Shown: piece by piece, positions 45,992-54,907 of the stretch | How the letters are laid out: each line of letters starts with the position of its first letter | How positions within the stretch are numbered: the stretch's first letter is position 1 | DNA from: Haladaptatus pallidirubidus | GTDB lineage: Archaea; Halobacteriota; Halobacteria; Halobacteriales; Haladaptataceae | DNA length: 64,000 bases | Reading direction: 5' to 3' | Assembly: GCF_020700235.1 (NCBI RefSeq) | Contig: NZ_CP085301.1 | Location: 930,001-994,000, forward strand | Program-made: the position numbers and the translations under genes | Notes under the pieces: model-generated | What the model was told of the DNA's origin: nothing | The model's database searches: none | Seen by the model: only the letters and a program-made list of their open reading frames with translations

Positions 45992-46314
45992 GTGTTCGAC
46001 ACTGTCGGTTTGGAAAACCCACTCACTCGGGGGATAACGATTATCATCGCCTGAGTTCTCTCTTCTCTGTACTTTCCGCTTATCTCCCGGTCGTAACCGT
46101 CTATTTCCTCTATCGCGATTGGACGTGGTATCTCTCTCCGAATTCGATGCGCGAAAACGTCGGTATCACGTTCGTGATCACCGGACTCCTCCTAGGGGGT
46201 TATCCCTACGTCGCGGTTACGGGATACATAACGACACCCGGATTCGAGAGAGGTTCATTAAACGTGCTCGACAAGAACCGGAATTGGAGGCAAAGCGTCC
46301 GTTCGATCCTTTAA
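45992..46314 (+). pseudogene. Frameshifted small membrane-protein gene
   Basis: From GTG 45992 the frame encodes VFDTVGLENPLTRGITIIIA and stops at TGA 46052-46054. The next frame continues without a stop as LSSLFSVLSAYLPVVTVYFLY, a loop with RDWTWYLSPN, and a second helix (VGITFVITGLLLGGYPYVAV), ending at 46314. A +1 or -2 base change at about 46050 would restore one membrane protein of roughly 107 residues. A TTTTTATTTA box lies at about the leaderless distance from the GTG. It may be a decayed gene or a base-calling error. Confidence 0.5.
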
Positions 46315-46373
46315 AAAGACCAAATACCCGGTAGCGAAATTCATTTGTTGGTTCCGGTTGCTACTATGGTTCA

Positions 46374-47066
46374 ATGAGTCGGCTCCGAATCGCATTTCTG
46401 AACGCCGCGCACGGGGACGAAAACACGCGGCGAAACTTCCGCAGAGAACTCGATGCGGAACTCACCGAGTTCGACGTGACGGAAGGTCATCTACCGGACA
46501 GTTTCGACTTCGACGCCGCTGTCGTCTCCGGGTCGCGGTCGTCGGTGTACTGGGACGAAGCGTGGATTCCGCCGCTGAAGGAGTGGGTGGACGTCGCAAT
46601 CGAATCGGGCATGCCCATGCTCGGCATCTGCTACGGCCACCAACTGCTGGCCGACGTGCTCGGCGGCGACGTCCGCGACATGGGCGAGTACGAAATCGGC
46701 TATCGAGAAGTCGAGCATGTCGGGAAGTCGCCGCTGTTCGACGGCATCGAATCCCGATTTGTCGCCTTCACGACCCACTCGGACGAGGTCGCGGAACTCC
46801 CGCCGGGTGCGAAGGCCATCGCCGAAAACGACTACTCAAACCACGGCTTTAGGAAAGACGATGTGTTCGGCGTGCAGTTCCACCCCGAGTACGACATGGA
46901 CACTGCAGAGGAGGTCACACGCGGCAAAGACCTGTCCACGGAGCGCCTCCAACAAGTGTTGGACGGCATCAACGAGGACAACTACATCGCCGCCTGTGAA
47001 GCGAAAATCGTCTTCGAGAACTTCACCGACTACGTCCGCGAGTCGGGAGACCTCTCCGCAGACTGA
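46374..47066 (+). CDS. Class I glutamine amidotransferase-like protein
   Basis: A 230-residue GATase domain protein. The nucleophile cysteine is in LGICYGHQLLAD, with the His/Glu dyad in VQFHPEYD. The protein consists of this domain only, so it resembles stand-alone GMP-synthase-like amidotransferases rather than a fused GuaA. The partner that would use the released ammonia is not adjacent, so the substrate is unknown. Confidence 0.85.
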   Translation: MSRLRIAFLNAAHGDENTRRNFRRELDAELTEFDVTEGHLPDSFDFDAAVVSGSRSSVYWDEAWIPPLKEWVDVAIESGMPMLGICYGHQLLADVLGGDVRDMGEYEIGYREVEHVGKSPLFDGIESRFVAFTTHSDEVAELPPGAKAIAENDYSNHGFRKDDVFGVQFHPEYDMDTAEEVTRGKDLSTERLQQVLDGINEDNYIAACEAKIVFENFTDYVRESGDLSAD

Positions 47067-47146
47067 TTGTTCTCGCCTAAATCGGTATAAAAGACCTGAA
47101 TGGGTAACCACCAGAGTCACATTCATCGAAAGCGTGGAAATAGTTC

Positions 47147-47560
47147 ATGGCAGACCCGACGACAGACGACGATGGCTCGTCACGCGCTACGTCGCCATCT
47201 GGCCCCAGTGCTAACGTACCTTCGCTTTCACAGGACGCTCTTTTCGACGCGCTCGCGTCCCGCCGGAGTCGCTACATCCTACACTATCTGCGGCGCGAGG
47301 AGCCGCCCCTGACGCTTCCCGATATCGTGGACACCGTCGCGGCGTGGGAGATGGACAAACCCATCGACCTCGTTTCGGACGAACACCGGAGAAACGTCTA
47401 TATGTCCCTCCAGCACACGCAACTCCCGAAACTGGCGATGGCCGGACTCGTACAGTACGACGAAGACCGCGAACTCGTGGACAGCGGCGTTCATTCGGAG
47501 CAGGCCGGCGCCTACCTCGACATTGCGATTTCGCGGGACGACGCGGTTCCGGAAGAGTAA
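47147..47560 (+). CDS. DUF7344-like winged-HTH protein
   Basis: A 137-residue soluble protein: a disordered serine-rich N-terminus, then a helix-turn-helix core (LSQDALFDALASRRSRYILHYLRR, broken here: ALFDALASRRSRYILHYL) and HRRNVYMSLQHTQLPKLAMAG as the recognition wing. This pattern is common in haloarchaeal DUF7344 proteins, thought to be transcription regulators. Possible promoter box lies upstream but the target genes are unknown. Confidence 0.75.
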   Translation: MADPTTDDDGSSRATSPSGPSANVPSLSQDALFDALASRRSRYILHYLRREEPPLTLPDIVDTVAAWEMDKPIDLVSDEHRRNVYMSLQHTQLPKLAMAGLVQYDEDRELVDSGVHSEQAGAYLDIAISRDDAVPEE

Positions 47561-47653
47561 ACGATATTTTAACCGAATCAGTTCGGTCGCGGTCGCTGGT
47601 ACTACAACTTATCAGCAGTCGCTGGTTCTGCGGGTTTAATACGCGGGATACGA

Positions 47654-47979
47654 TTACTGCGTGTCACGAGGAACGTGTCGAGCGAGGAATTCCCGTACTG
47701 CCGTCGTGAGGAACTCAGGATTGTCGGGTTCAGGCCGGTGATGAGTGCATCGAGGTCGTCGGCAAAAAGGTCAATTGAGTACGTATCTCTGGCCGAGCCG
47801 CCAGTTCGGTCACCTCCTCGAACGTCGTAGGCGAGGGTTCTGTACTCGTCGCTGAGGAAACTCACTTTCAGTTCCCACTGGGCGTGGTCGAGAATGGCAC
47901 CGTGAATGAACACGACGGGTGGGCCAACGCCACGCTCTTCGTAGTACGTCTCGATGTCGTTCGTTCGGACGGTCGGCAT
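47654..47979 (-). pseudogene. Alpha/beta hydrolase gene with a large internal deletion
   Basis: The 5' part, starting ATG 47979, encodes a normal hydrolase start (MPTVRTNDIETYYEERG, PPVVFIHGAILDHAQW, LAYDVRGGDRTGGSA). After DDLDALITGLNP the sequence passes into another frame, which spells the typical C-terminus PEFLTTAVREFLARHVPRDTQ before a TAA at 47654. The central catalytic portion, including the nucleophile elbow, is missing. The gene is therefore a deletion remnant; the frame of the first part instead runs on into unrelated residues. Confidence 0.75.
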
Positions 47980-48194
47980 GTGCTTAGCTATCGGGTTCGA
48001 AGCGAATGAACGATAGGACAAAGTCGAGCGATGTTTCTCGTTAGAGTCCGTCTTCGACGCTGTTAATTGGTGAGCTGCAGTTCCGGTGTGTGGGATACTG
48101 AACATTATCCCGTACCTATCTTCGTAGTTAATTTTTCGTTATCCAGTTCCCCGGAGTAGGAGTGTTTTTTAGCCTCCCCTCCGGAGAGTTGTCC

Positions 48195-49358
48195 ATGCTC
48201 GATTACGTTGAACTCGAAGCCGACCTCGGACAAGAAGAGCGGATGGTTCGGGACACCGCCCGCGAGTTCGTCGAAGAACACGTCAAGCCCGACATCGGCG
48301 GCCACTTCGAAGCCGGAACGTTCCCGAAAGAACTCATCCCGGAAATGGGGGAGCTCGGATTCTACGCTCCGAACCTCGACGGCTACGGCCTGCCGAACCT
48401 CAGCGAGACGGCCTACGGACTGTTGATGCAGGAACTCGAAGCCTGCGACTCGGGCCTGCGCTCGATGGCCAGTGTGCAGGGTGCGCTCGTGATGTACCCC
48501 ATCCACGCCTACGGCTCCGAGGAACAGAAAGACGAATGGCTTCCCGACCTCGGCGAAGGGAAGGCGGTTGGCTGTTTCGGCCTGACCGAACCCGAACACG
48601 GGTCGAACCCGTCGAGGATGGAAACCTACGCCGAAAAGGAGGGCGACGAGTACGTCCTCAACGGCTCGAAAACGTGGATTACCAACTCCCCGATTGCGGA
48701 CGTGGCAGTCGTCTGGGCGCGCGACCGCTCCGACGACGACACCCCGGTTCGCGGCTTCCTCGTGGAGACCGAACGCGACGGCGTGACGACGAACAAAATC
48801 GACGAAAAGCTCTCGCTCCGCGCGTCAATCACGGGCGAAATCGGCCTTCAGAACGTGACGATTCCGGAGGAGAACGTTCTGCCCGGCGTCTCCGGCATGA
48901 AAGGCCCACTGTCCTGTCTCACGCAGGCCCGGTACGGAATCGCGTGGGGTGCGATCGGTGCGGCCCGCGACTGCTTCGAGACGGCCCGCCAGTACGCGAC
49001 CGACCGCGAACAGTTCGGCGGTCCGATCGCACGCTTCCAACTTCAGCAGGACAAACTGGCCGAGATGGCGACTCAAATCACCACGTCCCAACTGCTCGCC
49101 CACCGCCTCGCCGACCTAAAAGAGCGCGGCGACCTGCGCCCGCAGCACGTTTCGATGGCAAAGCGAAACAACGTCCGGATGGCCCGCGATCAGGCCCGTG
49201 TGGCCCGCGAAATGCTCGGTGGGAACGGCATCACGACGGACTACTCGCCGATGCGCCACATGGCGAACATGGAGACGGTGTACACCTACGAGGGAACGCA
49301 CGACATTCACACGCTGGTTCTGGGGCAGGATTTGACCGGTATCGCCGCGTTTGAGTAG
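48195..49358 (+). CDS. Acyl-CoA dehydrogenase (glutaryl-CoA dehydrogenase-like)
   Basis: A 387-residue flavoenzyme that introduces a double bond next to a CoA thioester. FAD and substrate segments include VGCFGLTEPEHGSNPS, TWITNSPIADVAVVWAR and QFGGPIARFQLQQDKLA. The catalytic base is the glutamate in TVYTYEGTHDIHTLVLGQ. The motif GGNGITTDY and length fit the glutaryl-CoA dehydrogenase branch, but the chain-length preference cannot be determined. I use ATG 48195 (MLDYVELEADLGQEE) rather than an upstream ATG at 48162. Confidence 0.92.
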   Translation: MLDYVELEADLGQEERMVRDTAREFVEEHVKPDIGGHFEAGTFPKELIPEMGELGFYAPNLDGYGLPNLSETAYGLLMQELEACDSGLRSMASVQGALVMYPIHAYGSEEQKDEWLPDLGEGKAVGCFGLTEPEHGSNPSRMETYAEKEGDEYVLNGSKTWITNSPIADVAVVWARDRSDDDTPVRGFLVETERDGVTTNKIDEKLSLRASITGEIGLQNVTIPEENVLPGVSGMKGPLSCLTQARYGIAWGAIGAARDCFETARQYATDREQFGGPIARFQLQQDKLAEMATQITTSQLLAHRLADLKERGDLRPQHVSMAKRNNVRMARDQARVAREMLGGNGITTDYSPMRHMANMETVYTYEGTHDIHTLVLGQDLTGIAAFE

Positions 49359-49372
49359 TTCCTTTTTACTGC

Positions 49373-49377
49373 GGGTC
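49373..49377 (+). terminator. T-tract terminator after the acyl-CoA dehydrogenase gene
   Basis: TTTTT, 14 bases past the stop. Two hairpins follow: GATGCGC-TTC-GCGCATC (49384-49400) and GCCGTCAGC...GCTGACGGC (49436-49466). Confidence 0.4.
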
Positions 49378-49383
49378 CTCCTC

Positions 49384-49466
49384 GATGCGCTTCGCGCATC
49401 TCGTCGAACCACTTGCAAAAATCTACGCTAAAAAGGCCGTCAGCGAAGCACTGCTTGGCTGACGGC
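49384..49466. repeat. Two inverted repeats in the gap before the 49564 gene
   Basis: GATGCGC-TTC-GCGCATC is a perfect 7-bp stem with a 3-base loop (49384-49400). GCCGTCAGC (49436-49444) pairs perfectly with GCTGACGGC (49458-49466). Such GC-rich hairpins with a TTC loop recur in haloarchaeal intergenic DNA. Confidence 0.6.
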
Positions 49467-49563
49467 GAACCGCGCTCACTGCATTCGCGCGGATGCTCAT
49501 TCTCGCAGTTTGGTTTCTCTCAGGAGCGGGCGGTTCTTTGGCCGGTCAAAGTAGTCTCTCCTT

Positions 49564-49761
49564 TCACCACGGGGCTTGCCGTTGCAGGAATAGAAACAGC
49601 AACCCTACGACGAAGAACGCAGCGAAGATGGCGATGAACCCGGCGAGCGTCGGGACGATAGCATGGAGGTCGCCGCCGGACGTTGCAACCCACTGGACGA
49701 TAGTGAGTAGAATGGCGATGGGGAACACCTTCCGAAAGTCAGCCATCGTGAGTTCGGTCAT
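49564..49761 (-). CDS. Small two-helix membrane protein
   Basis: A 65-residue protein, MTELTMADFRKVFPIAILLT, with two hydrophobic segments (roughly 13-24 and 37-57) and a basic C-terminus (LQRQAPW). A start five codons later (MADFRK) is also possible. Alone on the minus strand. The family is unknown to me. Confidence 0.6.
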   Translation of the reverse strand: MTELTMADFRKVFPIAILLTIVQWVATSGGDLHAIVPTLAGFIAIFAAFFVVGLLFLFLQRQAPW

Positions 49762-49888
49762 GGTTCGAACAGTAGTTAGAAAAGTATCAAGTTGGTAGGC
49801 GTTTTCCTTCGAACCATCCACTTTTCGGTCGGAGCGACAGCGCCCGCAATGCCTCCGACCGACCGTCGCACGTAACGCGACGCCCACC

Positions 49889-50818
49889 ATGCACAAAGAC
49901 GAATCAGACGTACACGAGAGACTCGCACAGTACGCAGAACAGTACGAAGTCGTCAGGAAACTCCACGACGTGCCGCCCTACGTCACCTACGAAGTTCGGG
50001 TCGATGGGAAACGAGCGGTCTGCAAACGGGCGGGGAGCGATGAAGGAAATCCGGCAATGGAGGCGCGAGCCATGCAGTTCCTCGAAGCGAACACGTCGGT
50101 TCCAGTACCGCACGTCCTCGGCGTCGGAAACGACTACTTCGTCGCGGAGTGGAAGAATGAGATTCCCGAAGATGGAAGCTTGAACGAAGCAGGTGCGCGA
50201 ACGCTCGGGGCAGGTCTGGCGACCCTGCACGAGGAGACGAGTTTCGAGTCGTCTGGATTCCTCGAATCAAGAGACGGCGAACTTGCGCTCGATGTTCGCG
50301 GGACATGGGCCGATATGCTCACCGCCATCGTCGGCGGTTGGTGTAACGACCTTGCCGTCTCTCGATTCGAGGAGGCTGGCGAATCGGTGCTGTCGTTCGT
50401 TCGAGAGCACGAAGACGCATTTACTGCCATTTCTGAACCAGCCCTCGTTCACGGCGACTACCAACCGGAAAACATCCTATTCGAAGGTGAGTCAGTCGTC
50501 GCTGTAGTGGATTGGGAGTTTTGCTTCGTCGGTGCCGGTGAGTTCGACCTCTGTCGTGCCGATCGGGAATTCTTCGATTGGTACACCGTTTCCGAGAGTG
50601 ACGACCTTCGAGGATCGATTCGGGAGGGGTACGAATCGGTTCGTACCCTCCCGCCCGCATTCGACGGACGACGGCACGTCTACCGTTCGATTCTCAAACT
50701 TGACCCGATGCGCTTTTTCGAGATGCGGAAGGGTCAAGTCGGGGACGCCAACGAGGTGGCTGAATCGATGTGTGCGTTCATTCGTGACGAGTTAGAACTG
50801 GCCCGAGAAAAATTGTAA
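49889..50818 (+). CDS. Aminoglycoside phosphotransferase (APH)-like kinase
   Basis: A 309-residue kinase-like fold protein. The catalytic loop is VHGDYQPENILFEG (Brenner motif) and the metal-binding Asp is in AVVDWEFCFVGAGEFDLCR. N-lobe features are weak, as usual in the family. Haloarchaeal members are not known to confer drug resistance and may phosphorylate small molecules such as sugars, choline or homoserine. Substrate unknown. Confidence 0.85.
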   Translation: MHKDESDVHERLAQYAEQYEVVRKLHDVPPYVTYEVRVDGKRAVCKRAGSDEGNPAMEARAMQFLEANTSVPVPHVLGVGNDYFVAEWKNEIPEDGSLNEAGARTLGAGLATLHEETSFESSGFLESRDGELALDVRGTWADMLTAIVGGWCNDLAVSRFEEAGESVLSFVREHEDAFTAISEPALVHGDYQPENILFEGESVVAVVDWEFCFVGAGEFDLCRADREFFDWYTVSESDDLRGSIREGYESVRTLPPAFDGRRHVYRSILKLDPMRFFEMRKGQVGDANEVAESMCAFIRDELELAREKL

Positions 50819-50875
50819 AATTGTCCGAACTGCCGACGACCGCGGTTTTAAGCCGTCTGCGGGAAACTGTGGTCT

Positions 50876-51283
50876 ATGGACGGGACAGGAACCGTGGAGG
50901 CGATCGAGTCGGTCGAAGCAGTGGCCGGAGCAGGTCTACGTGGTGACCGCCACTTCGACCCCAGCTCTTCGGGTGACGACATCACGCTCATCGAGGCCGA
51001 GGCGGTCGAGGCCGTCGAACAGGAGTCCGGAATTTCGCTCGAACCGGGCGAACACCGCCGGAACGTAACGACTCGGGACGCCGCGCTGAACCATCTTGTC
51101 GATTCGCGGTTTCGAATCGGGGAAGCGGTTTGTGAGGGTGTCGAACTCTGCGAACCGTGTTCGCACCTCGAATCGTTGACCGAGAAGGGGACGCTTTCCG
51201 CGCTGGTTCATCGCGGCGGCCTTCGCGCAGTTATCGTGGAATCGGGCGAAATCGGCGTCGGGGACAGCGTAGAGTCGTTGTAG
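50876..51283 (+). CDS. MOSC domain protein
   Basis: A 135-residue protein made of a single MOSC domain, the C-terminal domain of molybdenum cofactor sulfurases and mARC-type enzymes. The conserved cysteine in CEPCSHLE would carry a persulfide or bind the molybdenum cofactor. The segment AGAGLRGDRHFDP near residue 20 is also typical. No molybdenum enzyme lies next to it. Confidence 0.85.
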   Translation: MDGTGTVEAIESVEAVAGAGLRGDRHFDPSSSGDDITLIEAEAVEAVEQESGISLEPGEHRRNVTTRDAALNHLVDSRFRIGEAVCEGVELCEPCSHLESLTEKGTLSALVHRGGLRAVIVESGEIGVGDSVESL

Positions 51284-51457
51284 TACATCTTTCGACGGGG
51301 TTAGCCGGTAGGTAGGCCCTACGGCGCGAACCGTCGCGGTCTACGCCCTGTTTGGGGATTGAATCGACTGCTCGAATCGTTCGAAGGGATTCCGTACTCG
51401 AACGAAAAATCGGTCAACGACAGAGTGTTTATTTTCGTTCTTGTATGTAAATTACCC

Positions 51458-52384
51458 ATGCGCCGTAGAAGATTTCTGACGGTTTCCGGAACTGCATTCG
51501 TCGGAGGAGCCTTAGCGGGATGTACCGGCTCCGAGCCGAAGGACGGCGGGAATGGGAATAGTTCACCGACGAAGAAAGACGGAACCGGCGAAACCACCGG
51601 CGAATCGGGCGGAGGTAATGCTGGCGACGGAAATTCGGGCGAAGCGACAACAGCGGACGGTCAGTTTTCGCTCGTTTCGTCGAACGTGCCGAAGGAAGTC
51701 GTACTGAGTGAGGAGTTCACGTTAGAATTTACCATCAAGAACAACGGCGACTCCGTGGAGACGTTCGAGTCGCCAATCGAGGTGAACGGAAGCGAGGGCG
51801 GTTCCCAGCAGTCCGGTTCGATTCAAACGGATGAAATTCCGCCGGGAGAGACGACGACGTGGTCCACCAGCCTCACCTATCCGTACGTGTCAACGGTGAA
51901 CTATCTGGTAGGCGCTTTCGAGAAGTCCTTCTCCGTCAAATTCGTCGCTCCGACGCTTTCCGTCGGTGAAACGTTCGTCAGCCCGAACGAGGTGGCGATT
52001 ACGATTCGGGACATCGTCCTCACCGACCACTATCGCTACGAAACCGGAGACGGCCGAATGGAAGACGTGGAATCGGACGACAATCGTCAGTGGGCGTTCG
52101 TCACGGTAAACGCGGAAAACCGCTTCCGGATGCGCCAGGCGCTCCCGAAGGGTGAAACCTTCACGCTCATCGCCGGTGGGCGCAAACTGAAACCGTCCGA
52201 CATCGCCAAGCAGGAAGGAAAGTACGAACTGGATCGCTTCGGAAGCAGAGACGTTGCATCGGGCGAAAGCCTTGCCGGATGGTTAGCCTACGAGATTCCA
52301 GCAGACCGCTCCGCGAGCGATTTGGCCGTCGAGTGGAGAGCGAGCGACGGCAGTGGGTCGTGGTCGGCACAGTGGAGTCCGTAG
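51458..52384 (+). CDS. Tat-exported lipoprotein with a DUF4352-like domain
   Basis: A 308-residue exported protein. The twin-arginine signal MRRRRFLTVSGTAFVGGALAGC ends in a lipobox cysteine (residue 22). A serine/glycine/threonine-rich linker follows. The ordered part, from about residue 70, is made of beta strands with features of immunoglobulin-like DUF4352 proteins (SNVPKEVVLSEEFTLEFTIKNNG, broken here: VVLSEEFTLEFTIKNNG). I use the ATG at 51458, since upstream in-frame residues do not look like a signal. Confidence 0.78.
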   Translation: MRRRRFLTVSGTAFVGGALAGCTGSEPKDGGNGNSSPTKKDGTGETTGESGGGNAGDGNSGEATTADGQFSLVSSNVPKEVVLSEEFTLEFTIKNNGDSVETFESPIEVNGSEGGSQQSGSIQTDEIPPGETTTWSTSLTYPYVSTVNYLVGAFEKSFSVKFVAPTLSVGETFVSPNEVAITIRDIVLTDHYRYETGDGRMEDVESDDNRQWAFVTVNAENRFRMRQALPKGETFTLIAGGRKLKPSDIAKQEGKYELDRFGSRDVASGESLAGWLAYEIPADRSASDLAVEWRASDGSGSWSAQWSP

Positions 52385-52402
52385 TAGTCGGGAGAAGTTT
52401 CG

Positions 52403-53193
52403 TCAGTTCCACGCGGCGTCGTCCGGGTCAACGAGACGATTTTCGCGGTCGATGGATTCGATTTTTCGAGCGTCTTCGGCGTCCAGGTCGGGAACCGAGA
52501 GGTTCTGGTGGAGGTGTTTTTCGCCCGTTGATTTCGGAATCGGGACGACGTTCTCGACCTGTTCGAGCCACGCGAGACTGATTTGCGTCGGGTCGCGTCG
52601 TGCTTCTCGGCGATGTCGCGGAGTTCAGGCACGTCGCCCGCCTCGCCCTGCATAATCGGCGAGTAGGCGATCAGCGTGATGTCGTGTTTTCGGGCGTATG
52701 TGCGAAGGTCGTCCTGCTGAAAGAGCGGATGCATCTCGACCTGATTGGCGAGGATTTCCGTGTCGAGGATTTCGCACGCTTCGTCCAAGAGTTCGGGCGT
52801 GAAGTTGCTCACCGCGATGTTTCGAGCCTTGCCCGCCTCCGCGATTTTATCGAAGGCGGGGAGAGTATCCTCGGCCTCGTAGGCTTTCATCGGCCAGTGA
52901 ACGTAGAGCAAGTCCACGTAGTCCGTGCCGAGTCTATCGAGGCTTTCGTCCGTGGTTTCGAGTACGTCATCGTGCGCGAGGTTGTCCGGCAGGACTTTCG
53001 TGGCGAGGAAAACGTCCTCGCGGGGCACGTCGGCGCGGGCGATGCCCGCGCCAACCGATTCCTCGTTGCCGTACATCTGCGCGGTGTCCACGTGCCGGTA
53101 GCCCAGTTCGAGCGCGGTTCGAACCGTTTTGGCGCACTGTTCTGGGTCTTCGTTTCCAGAGGTGCCCAACCCAGGTGACGGAATCTCAGTCAT
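52403..53193 (-). pseudogene. Aldo/keto reductase with a frameshift in its C-terminal third
   Basis: The first 200 residues are a normal aldo/keto reductase (MTEIPSPGLGTSG), with the catalytic tetrad visible: Asp in YRHVDTAQMYGNE, Tyr in MYGNE, Lys in FLATKVLPDN and His in LYVHWP. After ELRDIAEKHDA the open frame becomes basic nonsense, while the next frame continues correctly as DPTQISLAWLEQVENVVP, IPKSTGEKHLHQNLSVPDLD and ends with PDDAAWN before a TGA at 52403. One base is missing near 52590-52602 relative to a functional gene. It is a recent pseudogene or a sequencing error. Confidence 0.7.
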
Positions 53194-53701
53194 GGAGTGG
53201 GAAAAGCGGGCGAGGGCGAAAAAGGTCGGTGTCGTGGAAAGGGTGGCGTGGAGTTAGGGAGTCGAATGCACCATACGAACTCGTATAAGACAGTACGGTG
53301 GTACCCGATTGCGGTATGTGCGTCTTCGAGTGTGAGTGCGGGTAGAACTCGGTGATTTCGTCCGGCGAGTCGCCGGTCACGCCGACTCATCGTTCGAAAT
53401 CCGGGCGTTTCCAGTGGAAACGAAGGGCTACGAAGGATGTCATCGGATGCCACATCTGGCGTCGCTTTCGGTTCGAATCAACCTACCGAAACGGTACGAT
53501 TTCGAGCGGATTTTCGGGTGGCGTAGGCCACTTTGTGAAGGATTTTCTAACGTCCGCAATTCGGGTAGAGAATCTTCCGGTGGATTTTCCGAGAGTTGCG
53601 TTTCGCGTGCAAGTCGGCGTTCGTAGACGAAGGGCACCATTTCGGGTGGAAATACTCGGGCGTGTAGAAATTTCGTAAATATCGTTCGCTTCGATTCCCT
53701 C
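53194..53701. other. Long non-coding gap between the reductase and protoglobin genes
   Basis: About 508 bases. Open frames are short and basic and do not resemble proteins. AT-rich segments near 53680 lie beyond the 3' end of the protoglobin gene. I see no tRNA, repeat or clear promoter. Confidence 0.4.
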
Positions 53702-54289
53702 TCAGAAATCTCCATTTTTGACGTACGGCTCGCTCCACAGCGTCACCTGCAAAACCACCGCCTTGAACCACGCACTGTGCATCTTCTCCACGGCGTCCCC
53801 GCTGTATTTTCCGTTCTTCAGAAAGGGCTTCATCGTCGCCGTGATGGGGTAGATGAACGCCGACAGGTAGCGGTAGGGAATGTGGTCAACTGAATCGACA
53901 TCGTCGGTTTCGTTTTTCTTCTCGTGCGTATGCCGCAGGGCGATTTCCTGCTGGTAGTTCAGCCACTCCTCGTCGTAGGGAGGATTGCAGGTGTCCCGAA
54001 TCCACTGACCGAATCGCTGCCGAACGCGGTCGAGGTACTCCTCGATCGGCTCGCCCTCCGGCGTGCTGAAGTACTGAATGAGATGCGGGTGGTCGGCGAT
54101 GAACTCGTACCACGTGTCGAGCACGTCGTCGATTTGCCCGTCCAGCACCTCGCCCGCCATCCGGAGGTGTTCTTCGTCCTCCTCGGTGAACAGCACGGTT
54201 TGTTTGAGCCGGTTGAACGCTGGCATGTCGATGGGAGATACGGGTACCGACTCCTCGCCGAAGGTGTAGCCGGAAATATCGTCGGTCAT
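53702..54289 (-). CDS. Protoglobin
   Basis: A 195-residue single-domain globin-like protein. The haem pocket residues match those of the methanogen protoglobin in number and position: Trp60 and Tyr61 (DTWYEF, distal side) and His120 (IALRHTHEKK, proximal). The N-terminal extension and helices E-H fit the family. ATG at 54289 gives exactly this numbering. Protoglobins bind O2, CO and NO; the physiological role here, sensing or detoxification, is unknown. Two cupin genes follow upstream on the same strand. Confidence 0.88.
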   Translation of the reverse strand: MTDDISGYTFGEESVPVSPIDMPAFNRLKQTVLFTEEDEEHLRMAGEVLDGQIDDVLDTWYEFIADHPHLIQYFSTPEGEPIEEYLDRVRQRFGQWIRDTCNPPYDEEWLNYQQEIALRHTHEKKNETDDVDSVDHIPYRYLSAFIYPITATMKPFLKNGKYSGDAVEKMHSAWFKAVVLQVTLWSEPYVKNGDF

Positions 54290-54359
54290 GGATTCTCGCA
54301 CCAGAAGACAGCACAGGTATCAATAGTCGTGGTGGCCAGCAGAGGGACGAAACTGCTCC

Positions 54360-54827
54360 TCAGTCCATCGTGCCGGTCACGGTGTCGCAGGTGAGACAGT
54401 ACACTTCGACGACGTTCTTCTCGTCCGGAATTCGCATCCAGTGCTGTGTCTGCTCGTCACATTCGGGACAGTCGCGCAGAAGTTCGCCCGACTCGCTCTC
54501 GGCCGGTGCGCCGAGTGCCACTGCGACCACGCGCTCGTCGCCGTGATTGTGCCCACGTTGGTAATCGCCGGGTGCGAATCGGACGATTTCACCCGCTTCA
54601 ACGACCACGTCCTCTTCTTTCGTCTCGAACGTTGCAGTGCCGGACTGGACGTAAAACACCTCCTCTTGGTCGAAATGCGTGTGGAGACCGGGAGAAAAGC
54701 TGTCACCCGGTGCGAGTTCGTAGTAGTTGATTGCTACGTCGCTCGTCCCGAGGGCCTTTCCGACCGGGCGGGTGACCGACGCCGCGCTCATGAAGCCGTC
54801 CACATTGTCAATCGTGACTTTTTCCAT
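54360..54827 (-). CDS. Cupin domain protein with C-terminal zinc ribbon (copy 1)
   Basis: A 155-residue protein: a cupin barrel (ELAPGDSFSPGLHTHFDQEEVFYVQSG broken here: HTHFDQEEVFYVQSG, with metal-binding His residues) and then a tail with two cysteine pairs, CPEC and CLTC. The start MEKVTIDNVDGFMSAASV is nearly the same as in copy 2 at 54908. The gene pair is a tandem duplication. A redox, halide or zinc-sensing role is possible, but unknown. Confidence 0.82.
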   Translation of the reverse strand: MEKVTIDNVDGFMSAASVTRPVGKALGTSDVAINYYELAPGDSFSPGLHTHFDQEEVFYVQSGTATFETKEEDVVVEAGEIVRFAPGDYQRGHNHGDERVVAVALGAPAESESGELLRDCPECDEQTQHWMRIPDEKNVVEVYCLTCDTVTGTMD

Positions 54828-54907
54828 ACGCCTCGATGGTTCGGAACGCGGAAAAATGCACGACAACCGAGTCGGTTCGCATCGGTCGATAGAATCCGAT
54901 TGTTCGA

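Noticed and set aside
53336..53715. Several overlapping frames in the gap before the protoglobin gene
   Set aside because: None has a clear start, membrane pattern or domain; the region is described as non-coding.
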